Both the position numbers and the translations under genes were made by a program. DNA of 64,000 bases. Origin: Guadua angustifolia. Its lineage: Eukaryota; Streptophyta; Magnoliopsida; Poales; Poaceae. The stretch is from assembly GCA_036346375.1 (NCBI GenBank), contig JAYEVE010001024.1:25535-89534 (forward strand). The letters are read 5' to 3'. A model generated the notes under the pieces. The model was not told where the DNA came from and ran no database searches. It worked only from the letters and a program-made list of their open reading frames with translations. Shown in pieces: positions 9,947-19,428 of this stretch (position 1 is the stretch's first letter; every line of letters begins with the position of its first letter).

Positions 9947-12779
9947 TGTAACACTCAGACTCCCCACGAGTCGGAATGCTAACTCCCAAATTCTGAAAAT
10001 TTAAGGACACCTCCTCTAAAACTATGGACATCCACTCGTGAGACAAAAGAATAGCATGAGTTATAATATCATTCTAGCAGGTCCTTAGTTAATCAATCAC
10101 ACACCCAACAGAAATTAATAAATTTCATCACGATGAACAATAAATTACAATCACATTAATTACAATTACAATTAAGACTTGACACTACGCATGATTTAAT
10201 TCAAATAACGGTGATTGCAGTCGTGTTCGTGCTACTACTCCCAACCCGCTGAATCAGCTTCAAGGTACCTAGAACAGAAAGCAAACAAGCGTGAGTCGAA
10301 GACTCAGCAAGTACAACAAAGTAGCAATATCAATAACAATTAACATGTGTAAATCATAAACATGTTCATACTTTGGAATACTAAATTAACACGTATAACA
10401 AAAAGAAGAAATCTCTATTGGTTACCTCATCAACTACCTGGTTCACGGATTTCACATACCTCAATAGACCACATGGAACGAATCCACGACCTAATCCATT
10501 CTTAACCCTGTAATTTCCCTCAACCCAAAGGTCATCCGCTGCCATTCACCATCAGCTTACCATGCAATGCATCCAACCAAACATATACGAGGAATTTGGC
10601 ACATGACTTATTTAAACAATTTTGGGGGAGTTACCTCCACACCTTACCATTCACCACAAGAGCCATTAAGTTATGTACAAAAGCTGAAATATACATCACA
10701 CAGACATAAAAATACAAAATCTGTATAAGACATCACACAGATAGGAAAGTACATAATCTGAATAATGCATCACACAGACATGAAAAATACAAATTCTGCA
10801 TAATCCATCACACTCCTACAATCATGTAATGCACTCAAACCATTTTCATCGACTTTATTTGAGTTCAAAACTCAAATTTCACTCCACGATATTCATACAA
10901 TATAATTAGCAAAGCAAAGAAAAGAAATGCACTAATTCATCAATTCAAATCAATTTTCCCCTATTTGGGTTGAGTCCACGACTCGACCACCAATCACCAT
11001 AATCACCGTCCATATGACACACCTTTTACCATAACACTCATTATTAAAGATGCAATGCACATGAATGCTCATTTCCATGCACGTACCGGTACTGCTGAGT
11101 GCCCACCCGTCGGTGTGCACCCTCACGTCCCTTCCATCCCGTAGATGGAAGGTGCCTACTCTTACTGTCTCGCTCCCATTCACCTCGATGAAGGGGACTA
11201 CGAGGTAGGACTTTCGTGTTCACTACGTGTGAACACAGAGGCCCGCATTAGAATAGGTCGCCTCTTCCATCATGAATGCACAAATGCAATTAACATAGAC
11301 CAAATTGCAAACTACATTCACTTCCCACATTTGCATAGCCATAGCTAAATACATAAACATCAGCCACTCCTCACATCCATAAATTACCATTCACATCAGC
11401 CACTCCTCAACACTCATAATCGCATTTGCAACACTCAATAATCGCATTCTCAATACTCATAATCACATTCGCATCACTCAATAATCGAAGCTAATCCTCC
11501 TGAAATAACATAGGCAACCTCACTTTCCCATTCTAGATAGTTTACAACAATAATACATAACATTGCTACCCCTTAGAGCAAAACAACCCCCAAAATCTAC
11601 CGGGTGGAAATTCCAGACAGCAAGCGCTATAACTAGCTTAACTCCTAATTGGTCCAACCAAAATGGGGTTCTTTAACCTTATTTAACTATAAGAGGCCAA
11701 CCTACAACTACCTCACAGCCACTCATGCGAGAGATGGCATGAAGGCTCCCAAAACATACACTAAAACTCCACCACAAAACTGATCTCGCTGAAAATTCCC
11801 AACTGCGGGACAAAACTTCCAAATAGCATAACTTTGGATTGGCTCAACGGATTTTCACGTTCTTATACTCGAAACGACTGCAAGGGAATAAACTACACAA
11901 ATAATATAACCATGCACTTAGCCGATGCCCCAGCGGAACCCAGATCGACGAGGAACAGAGGGAAACCACGGCTTGACTGAAATTGGATAGCCTGCACGAG
12001 AACAACCACAACTCCCAAATGGCTGAGCCAAATCGCGACTTCTTGATCCCTAATTAAACTTGAGAAACCAAGCTTCGATTCCTATGCAGCCACCCGGTCA
12101 CAGGGGAAGTCGAGCTTGCCCAAAATGAGACCACAAAACTCAATCAGTGCACAGCCCAACCACCAACCAAGATTTTTCCGCCAACTAGAGCAGTGCTTCC
12201 CTTAATGCCCAACACTAGGAGCCCTAGATTAACCCCAACCAGCAGCAAGGGCCTCAAATCACAGACCCTAAATCCTCACCTCACTTACCAACATGGAGGA
12301 GGGATGAAGGAGGGCCGACAATGAGAGGAGCAGGGCGCCATGAGCTAGGGGGAAAGTCGCGGGGCGAGCTAAGAGGCAGGGTGGGGGGAGGAGGTCACGA
12401 CGGGAGAGGTGGAGGAAGCCAGCAAGGGCTGGAGGCGGTGCCGGTGTGGCCAGTGGTGGCCGAGACGAGGAGCAAGAGGAGCGCCGTGGCCAAGAAGAAC
12501 TAGAAGCCAGTGACAGGAGGAAGCCAGGAGCTGCACTTGGGGATTTCTTTGGGGAAGGAATGCAACAGCACAAATATCAGCCACACACAGCCAAGGAAAA
12601 GGATGAGGGTAGGTGAAAAGTGAGTGAGAAGAGGAAATTCCAAAAATACCCCTCTCAATCCCACACTTTTAGCCCAAACACCCTCAAAAATGACAATTGG
12701 CCCTTAGATTACATGCCAGACGGCCCCACTCACCCAGCGGAAGGCCTAAAAAAATTGGAACGAGGTTTTCAGTATTACA
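9947..12779 (-). repeat. LARD-1 right (5') LTR, 2833 bp, internally deleted
   Basis: It is colinear with the left LTR except for a ~560-bp deletion. Left-copy sequence from about 5590 to 6150 is missing at about 11488, with TCG shared at both breakpoints. Many small differences from the left copy are also present, often at CAG/CTG-rich sites. The LTR ends GTATTACA at 12779, immediately followed by the ATGGC target duplication. Confidence 0.9.
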
Positions 12780-12784
12780 ATGGC

Positions 12785-13570
12785 GAGGGCTAAGGGCAGT
12801 GAATCTAGGGTTAAGGGTGACGACAGTAGTTAAGGCTGAGGACGATGACGTCAGCTTAGATCTACTAGGGTGGGGACTACTTGGGGGTTCAGCAGCGGCA
12901 TGAGGAGGTTGGAGGATGAGAAGGCAAAAGCAAGCAACAGTTATTGGAAGTATGATAATGGAAGCGGCTAATAGGGTTAGGAAAAGGGGTGGAGAATAGA
13001 TTAGGCAGTGAGAGCTAATCTTGACGAGACCAGCAAACAAAGGGGAGGTCTCCGGTGGTCACCACGGAAATCACCGACGTCACCGGTGGATCTTGTGCAA
13101 GTCGCTAATGTCGTCCAAAGTCACCGTGTTTGTCCTATCCTCTAGTCGACGTAACGCACATATGAGTGCTCAACTAGCAAGAGACAGGGTGGGAGAGCAA
13201 AGGGGTATACCAGTGACAATTGTAGGTAATAATCATAAACTTAATTCCATGAGAATTCGCCCACAAGTCGCTTTGAGTTCCTAGATCATTTTTTTTAATT
13301 TGCTCCATGCGAGAATCAAGATCATGTAGTTTTAGGAAGTTAGGTGTTTGGTGCAGCTCCACAAGATCCGAATGAGAACTTGGGAGTAAGAGCTATACCA
13401 AACAAGGCCTTAGTTGCATCATGCCACTTCAAATTATGCCTTTCAAGACTTTGCTCAATGTTACTGCAACCTTTGCTGCCATTTTTCTTAGAGCTAACGC
13501 TCCATGCCATCCAAAAATGACAACTTTAGCAAAATATCATTGAAATAATTTGCCTTACTTTAATGGCGAA
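12785..13570. other. Non-coding stretch between LARD-1 and the foldback element
   Basis: The first ~65 bp are the third unit of the ~72-bp tandem repeat. The rest has no frame or motif I recognise. A locally GC-rich patch near 13040-13110 (ggtggtcaccacgg, accggtgg) is not assignable. Confidence 0.5.
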
Positions 13571-13950
13571 ATATTCGGTGCTAATGGTGAATTCAGTGCT
13601 AATTCCGTGCTAATGGCATGTAGAAGTTTTGAAAAATTCTCAAAAAATTACCACATGTAGGGAAGGTGAACCTCTACAACTCTGCAAAATTTGAAGATGA
13701 AACTCAATCGCATTTGAAAGATATGAAAAAGACAAACAGCAAAAAGAATAGTGCCAAAACAGTAACAAGTACTATTTATGCTGAGTTTGTCTTTTTCATA
13801 TCTTTCAAATGCGATTGAGTTTCATCTTCAAATTTTTTAGGGTTGTAGAGGTTCACCTCTCCTACATGTGATAATTTTTTGAGAATTTTTCAAAACTTTT
13901 ACATGCCATTAGCACGGAATTAGCACTGAATTCACATTAGCACTGAATAT
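13571..13950. mobile_element. Foldback MITE with arms pairing almost end to end
   Basis: The left arm (13571 to about 13758) is the near-exact reverse complement of the right arm (about 13776 to 13950), differing by a few substitutions and small indels. The outer ends are ATATTCGGTGCTAATG and its partner ATATTCAGTGCTAATG. Pairing continues inward to AATAGT/ACTATT, leaving a loop of about 18 nt (gccaaaacagtaacaagt). Three copies of the motif GTGCTAAT sit in the outer 45 bp of each arm. There is no coding capacity. I cannot define a clear target duplication, so the superfamily is undecided. A transcript would form a hairpin of ~180 bp. Confidence 0.85.
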
Positions 13951-14717
13951 GTCCCCTACTTTAATATCATCAAACTTCCCCTCCATTAGTTTTTTCTAGC
14001 AATTTCATCACCAATCTGTTAGCACATTTCCATTTTTCACATTTTATTGCAATCAAGAAATAATGGAATGGCAATATTGCCCTTTGGAGTAGTCTTCACC
14101 ACATGCGCCCACACACCTAGTGTCGAGAATTCTTAACTAGGTAAACATTTTTAGTTGAGAAGAACCTTATTAGGCCCATTTAGCCAAGGCCTACCTAGAA
14201 TCTTAATCGGGACCATTAAACCTTGTTGCCCTTTCAACCAGAGCGAAAAGAGAGAAATACGGTCTATTTAGCATAGCTAGTCATTAAATAATGCCCATTA
14301 TCGACCTTTAGAGGGTAACAACCCACCTTTTTGACTAGTGTTTATATGTATGCACAGGTCGGAACACGTGAAAGTAGGTAGCTATTGTTACAACAAGAGG
14401 TGACATTTGATAAAGGAAGCAACTAATCAATTCATTTAGAAAACATATGCATGAAGTCAAGAAACATCTATTACATCACTAAATGCAACCCCTTAGTTTG
14501 GTAAAAATTAGGGAGCTTGTGTGCCACTAAACACAACATTTTCTTTTTTCATATTCCTTGTAACCTCATTATCCATGGCAATAAAGTTTCTAAGTGTGTT
14601 AGTGTCTCCTCTATTAGTCATAAATTCAATAGAAGACCCTTAGTCTTGTGCATTGATAGTTGACGCCATTTGTGATCGTTCGGAGATGCTCACCATGTTG
14701 TTTTCAAGCCCTCGTGT
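13951..14717. other. Unassigned DNA; possible coding scraps on the minus strand
   Basis: There is no recognisable gene. A short minus-strand stretch near 14515-14640 reads as a plausible protein scrap (NTLRNFIAMDNEVTRNM) but matches no family I can name. Confidence 0.4.
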
Positions 14718-15035
14718 ATGGATGAGGAGAACACTTTCTCCCATGCCAACTATACTAACCTCATGGATGATGACTACGTCCTTGAGGAGGCGTGCAAGTG
14801 TGACTTCTACCTTGAGTATGTTCCCAATGGAGAATATTCGTTGTCCTCAGCCAAACTCACTACGACCAAGGCGACAAAGATACCACCACCGCCTTCAAGC
14901 AACTCTGAGGGTGAGTATGTTCTTGGACCTATATCAATTGGAGAGCCAGGTGATAACCATTCTGACATTGTGGTATATATAGATGATATCGCTAACAGTG
15001 TCCAACATAAGATTCTAGAAGAGCCATCAACATAA
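14718..15035 (+). CDS. Unrecognised 105-residue open frame
   Basis: The product is acidic with aromatic clusters (MDDDYVLEEACKCDFYLEYV; IVVYIDDIANSVQHK). Its composition looks more like protein than the overlapping frames at 14653-14982 (+) and 14807-15067 (-). I recognise no domain. It has no upstream promoter I can point to and is surrounded by repetitive DNA. It could be a fragment of a transposon gag or accessory protein, or chance. No function is proposed. Confidence 0.25.
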   Translation: MDEENTFSHANYTNLMDDDYVLEEACKCDFYLEYVPNGEYSLSSAKLTTTKATKIPPPPSSNSEGEYVLGPISIGEPGDNHSDIVVYIDDIANSVQHKILEEPST

Positions 15036-16368
15036 TATCTAACTCTAGAATCTTGAGTAGTACCCATCCTTCAATGAGGATGGAACATTCTCACTCCTTA
15101 TTTGCTTAGAGGCCTGTGAATGTGTAGCCATTTTATAAGGCTTATAGAGGCCCGATCTTTCGATGAAATGGATAACTATCGATTAGTGGAGATGACTCAC
15201 GATCCAGGGTACGATCACAATACGACCGATGCTAAGCAATCACTAAACCAAACTCCGAATGGTAATCAACCGTGCCAAAACCCGATTGACCTGATCACGA
15301 AGATCAATTACTATAAGCAATCGAAGAACAAGCACGAACAAAGCAAAAGCAATTTGAAATTGCAAATAAGAATTAAGGTTCATGAATATATAGATCAAAT
15401 ATTGGGGTTCCACGAAGTAGTCTCAATAAGCAGTCATTCGACATGCCTAGTTGACAATGTAGTTTGGCCCTAGACTAAAATTATACTCAACAAAACTCAA
15501 GTAATTTTGGGGGACTCCCTAACTATATATAGGTAAAATAGAAGGGGGATTCGGCTAACACAAAGGAGTAGCTGAATAGGACTCTTACAAGGCCCAAGGC
15601 CCAAGTTTGACTCTTACGTACTAAAAAGTTAACCTGAATTATCTTGGGGATTACGGAGTGCTCCAAAGGAATTTTTAGGTGGGGTCAAATCTATTGGAAA
15701 GATCTTGAAGTAAGCTTTTAATCAAGTGCAAGAAGTCTCCAATCAGGCATTGTATGCAAAAGTTATACTCGTTTTACTTCAGGTTGATATCCGAAGGCCA
15801 AATTAGATTCCAGAACGTGATGAATTTGATATCTCTATTTTCTTGACCCATGGATGATGTTTTGTAGATGGTCTGATCAGGTGTGGTCGTATCCGTAGTA
15901 GTGATGTCTTCATGATCCTCTCCATCTTGAATTTGGGTTGTCCTTGACTTAAGCTCACCTTTTAGCTCATCCTCAACACAAAACGTTCTCATATAGGTTC
16001 TACATTTAATTAAATAAAATAGTAGCCCCGCCTCTTTATATATTTAATAAAGACATCCAGAGGATTCACCTGATAATTATCCACATACCAACATATAAAG
16101 GCATGATGAAAGCTATAACTCTTGGATACTTCCTCCCATCCTTGAAGGAAAACCATCCTCGGTTTTGGACAAGCTAGAAAAGAAATAAACAACAAAAAGA
16201 ACAATGTGTACGCAGTATATATGTATATATCCAATATTTCATTTTTTTTGGCTTCGTGTAATGCTATTTACATAATAGCAAATGGGGAAATCAGGTTTAA
16301 GCAAAGTACCTTTCCTCAAAATTTTGCAACTCAATTTGTGATTATAAGTGCAGCATGTAACAGAAATA
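15036..16368 (-). other. Possible decayed LTR/leader region, minus strand
   Basis: Near 15523-15533 the minus strand has CTATATATAGTTAGGGAG, a TATA-like core followed by a run typical of plant retrotransposon LTR promoters. Further along, a 72-residue minus frame (15774-15992) reads FCVEDELKGELKSRTTQIQDG, a plausible but unassigned protein scrap. No terminal repeats, PBS or PPT were found, so the call rests on general appearance only. Confidence 0.3.
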
Positions 16369-16716
16369 TTAACATGATTCAGTTTGCAACTTAATTTGCA
16401 AATATAAGTAAAGCACGTATATATCCCTGTCCTTGGATAAAAAAATATTCATGTTTTGTAAGCCTTGTTCAATAACAAAGAGGGGCAAAACTACAAGTTT
16501 TGACAACAAGCATTGCTCATTCATATCATCAGATTGTAAACAAACAATATCAACCCATTCCAACAATGGTGATACAATTTTAAAGGACTTACACTCATTA
16601 ACTACGACATGTTGATTTATAATTGAAAGACCATGTGGTATACCCATATTTGTGATGAGTAATTGACTGTATTTGAGCTTATAGTGCATAAGTTTGATTT
16701 TGATTTGATTAATTTT
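16369..16716. other. Unassigned stretch with a minus-strand open frame
   Basis: A 126-residue minus frame (16369-16749) covers this stretch (for example EWVDIVCLQSDDMNEQCLLS). It runs into the adjacent minisatellite and has no recognised domain, so I do not call it a gene. Confidence 0.3.
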
Positions 16717-16821
16717 TGAACTGGTTGGGACTAGTTGTGAACTGATCAAGATAGTTTATAAATTGGTCGGGGCAGTTTGTGAACTGGTTGGGAAAGACTG
16801 TAAACTAGTCGGGACAAATTG
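16717..16821. repeat. 21-bp minisatellite, five units
   Basis: Five consecutive 21-bp units begin at 16717, 16738, 16759, 16780 and 16801, with the consensus tgaactggtcgggacagtttg. The units vary at several positions but keep exact spacing. As 21 is a multiple of three, a seven-residue repeat would be encoded on either strand if translated, but no frame here looks genuine. Confidence 0.85.
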
Positions 16822-16859
16822 TATATCATTCTGGCTATGTGTTGATTTGATTGCATATG

Positions 16860-17480
16860 TTGTTGGACATTGCTATGTGATGTGTTTTTCTTATCTATGA
16901 TGGTTGCAGGACTTCGAATTTAGGTCATGGTGAGGTGGAGGAGATCGGGACTAGGCTGTGAGAGCTGAGGTCCAAACGGTCAAGGTATCACCAAAGATGA
17001 CTGAGGTTCGGGAGTGGCTACAAGCCGAGAAGACAAGTGGATGGTGCAGATACTAACTTAAGCTTTACTCAAGTGAAGGAGGATCATTGGATCGCAGGTT
17101 CATGGGTGGAGCAGTGGTTTGAGTTAGTGGTGCCCTGAGAGGTGTGTGTCAAAGCCCATTATGTTGTTGGGTTTCAAGTTAGCCCATGCATGGTTGAGTG
17201 AGTTAATCCCAACCCTTGATAAGGTTCCTTGTGAGAAAAGAAAGTTATCCAAGGATAGAGGTTGCTCCTAGTGTGCTATAAATAGAGGAGTGGATGTCTC
17301 CTGGCTGAAGGTTTTGAAGGTTTTTGTGCTCCTTTGAGCTTGTCCACTTTGTCCTCCTTTCCATGAAATAAAAGTTTTATTTCTCTATTCTAAATTTACC
17401 TTCAGCATTTACATTATGCTTTAAATTCAGCATTTGAATTCTTGCAATTTACTTTTTGCACATTTGGATTTGCCACCTCT
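16860..17480 (+). other. LTR-like promoter region, family unknown
   Basis: The segment starts near a TGTTGGACATTG motif reminiscent of copia LTR starts, carries a TATA box in GTGCTATAAATAGAGG at 17274-17289, and then a polyadenylation-like AAATAAAAG near 17367. The order (start, TATA, polyA signal within about 100 bp) is what an LTR R region looks like. No partner LTR, PBS or PPT was found, so it may be a solo LTR or fragment. Confidence 0.35.
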
Positions 17481-18052
17481 TCTTCTATGTACTTTTCGAT
17501 CTTGTGCTAAGGATGAAAGATTGCTGGATCAATTTTCTATAGATCATATCCCAATCATCTAGGCAATCTAGAACCTCTTCTTTTCAGTTTCTGCATGAAA
17601 CTGATCTATGTGCTTAGTAGGAGAAAGATCCTTGTAGATTGTGTTCCTGTTTGTTTAAAGAGTTGTTCTTTGATGTTCTTACTTGCTGTGATATGTGGGA
17701 GGTCATCTAAGATCATCCTGATCATCAATTCCCCACGAGCAAGCTAAGGGTAAAGTTTGTATTTTTGACCTGGTTTTGGTGCAGTATTCTTTAAATTGGA
17801 AAAAGGTCAGAACTTTGACAGCATTCTTTGTGATTGAAGGTTGGAATAGGTTCCTAACATCCATAGAGAGGTACACACAATATTTCACAGGCTTTGGATT
17901 AGCCGATCAAAAGTTAAATCGATTCTTGTTTTTCATATTGTGTTGATTTTACTATTCATCCAAACATTGTTAGACCTGAACATTGTTCATCTGATCAATG
18001 CCCTGACCAGTTGTAGTACTATTCATCCAAACAGTATTCATCAAGCACTGTT
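17481..18052. other. Unassigned DNA flanking the nested block
   Basis: No gene is seen. The motif ACTATTCATCCAAACA is repeated near 17950 and 18018. The last five bases (CTGTT, 18048-18052) are the target duplication of the outer LTR. Confidence 0.5.
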
Positions 18053-18505
18053 TGTAACACCCTGGCACCTAGTGTGCAAAGAATGTCACCAAAAAGGAAG
18101 TCTATCAATAAAATGAATAAATTCCAGCAATAATACTAACATTTCAAACAAAACTTTCGGCAGCATGTGTCCTCTTTAACTAAGTTCTAAGCATCAACAA
18201 TAGAATAATGGCACAAAGGAATTATGGAAGATTACAACAACGACATAAACCAAGTATCTAAAACCTTCTCATGACAGGAAATTAAATCTTAACCACACAT
18301 AAATGTGTACAAGATAAACATTTAACCAATAATAACCAACGAGGCATAATCAACGGCATGGTTTATTAAAAAGAACTATTACAAAGAAGATTCAATTATG
18401 CAAATGTCTAGTTATGTGATACTAGGTGAAGTGGAAATACTAATGACCTTTCCCAAATGCCGATCTCAAGGTACCTAAAAAAACATTAAACAAATAAGCA
18501 TGAGT
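18053..18505 (-). mobile_element. Outer TGTAACACC-type LTR, left part
   Basis: It starts TGTAACACCC at 18053 and is colinear with the first ~450 bp of the LARD LTRs, including ctttcggcagca and the block before agcatgagt. It stops abruptly at about 18505, where copia sequence begins. Its other part lies at 50335-51008. The flanks 18048-18052 and 51009-51013 are both CTGTT, so both parts belong to a single insertion. As only one LTR and no interior are present, it was probably a solo LTR. About 1.8 kb of the LTR middle is missing at the left junction (estimated from LARD-3). Confidence 0.85.
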
Positions 18506-18916
18506 TCAAAACTTTGGCTAGAATATGACAGATTAAGACAAGAGTACTGAATTTCAGTCTGTCACAAGGATTGGACTTGATATAAATAGGAATTTTGTTT
18601 CAAGGAAGAGAAGAACTAAGAATTTAGCTCCAAATGTCTAGTTTTGTTTTAGCCTTATGAACCAAAATATCAACTTGTGCAAAGTCCCTCTTTATAGTAC
18701 AGCCAAAGCGAGAAAATAATCCTAGTTATTTGACTTGAATCAACTCCCAAGTCATAAACTAAAAATGAAATACCTTAATCTTGTTTGTCCAATTTGCTCC
18801 ATTCAAGATTTCAGCATAAGCTCTTTCATAGGAGAGAAATTATTAACTTGGTCATCAACACCAAAACAACTTAACAAAACATGATAAAAATTGAGGGGGG
18901 GCCTAGATGTTATCAA
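18506..18916 (-). repeat. Copia 3' LTR, truncated to ~410 bp
   Basis: It is almost identical to 49405-49764 plus 50285-50334 of the 5' LTR. The remaining ~1.45 kb (equivalent of 47960-49404, which holds the TATA box and palindromes) is missing. This copy lacks the MITE found in the 5' LTR and shows the empty site. The end next to the PPT reads TTGATAACATC on the minus strand, against TGTTGATAGC in the 5' LTR. Confidence 0.88.
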
Positions 18917-18931
18917 TCTCCCCCTTTTTGG
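18917..18931 (-). promoter_or_regulatory. Copia polypurine tract next to the 3' LTR
   Basis: The minus strand reads CCAAAAAGGGGGAGA directly before the 3' LTR. Further PPT-like runs of the same type occur upstream at about 19039-19048 and 19383-19394, and after pol at about 33511-33520. Confidence 0.8.
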
Positions 18932-19382
18932 TGATTGATGACAACATACCTTTTTCAGTTAATAATATCTCACTTATCCTACAAAATAGAGTTAGCTTGA
19001 CAGGGTATAAACAGATATATGTAGATGAAGGTGCTCCCCCTCAATAGATGCCTGATCTGAACTTTGATATACATGATATTTTTAGGACTATATTAGATCC
19101 TTAAAATTCAATTTTAAGAAATTTCATAAATAGCTTGCATCAGATCATTTGGAGTTGAAGCAATTTGCAAAACTTAGCAATATTCCAGCATACATATCAC
19201 TGTTTAGAGACAGTAACAAGGCATGTACCAATTTAGAGCAAATTGTGTCAGGGCGTTCTTTGATCATTCAACAATAAGTTCACAGCAAACTGTAGATAAA
19301 AACTTATCAAAGAAAACTTCATAAGATTTTAACACAACAGAAGTTTCAACCTACAGAAAAGAACCTAAGAAACCTAGGAAAT

Positions 19383-19394
19383 TCTCCCCCTTTG
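19383..19394 (-). promoter_or_regulatory. Extra PPT-like tract after the env-like frame
   Basis: The minus strand reads GCCAAAGGGGGAGAA about 35 bases downstream of the env-like stop. Duplicate polypurine tracts near the 3' end are a known trait of SIRE-type elements. A weaker run lies at 19039-19048. Confidence 0.55.
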
Positions 19395-19428
19395 GCATTA
19401 ATTGCCAAAAAGGGTCCTACTTGCGCCT

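Larger units (their letters stand above)
4049..12779 (-). mobile_element. LARD-1: complete non-autonomous LTR retrotransposon
   Basis: Long direct repeats at 4049-7428 and 9947-12779 both start TGTAACAC and end in a TACA. The 5-bp target duplication ATGGC lies at 4044-4048 and 12780-12784. On the minus strand the order is 5' LTR (right copy), a tRNA-Met-type PBS, a 2.5-kb interior, a polypurine tract and the 3' LTR (left copy). The interior has no frame with gag, PR, RT, RNase H or INT motifs, so the element fits the large retrotransposon derivative (LARD) class. Its PPT-side motif (GAATTCGGGGCCGAATTC read on the minus strand) and TGTAACACC-type terminus are like those of Del/Tekay chromoviruses, the inferred source of its enzymes. 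The right LTR carries a ~560-bp deletion. Confidence 0.93.

Noticed and set aside
16369..16749. 126-residue minus-strand frame as a gene
   Set aside because: It starts within the 21-bp minisatellite region, has no recognisable domain and lies in AT-rich DNA. The evidence is too weak.
18053..18505. A fourth complete LARD between 18053 and 51008
   Set aside because: Only one LTR's worth of ends exists, with no PBS, PPT or interior of its own. The TSD fits a single (probably solo) LTR later interrupted.
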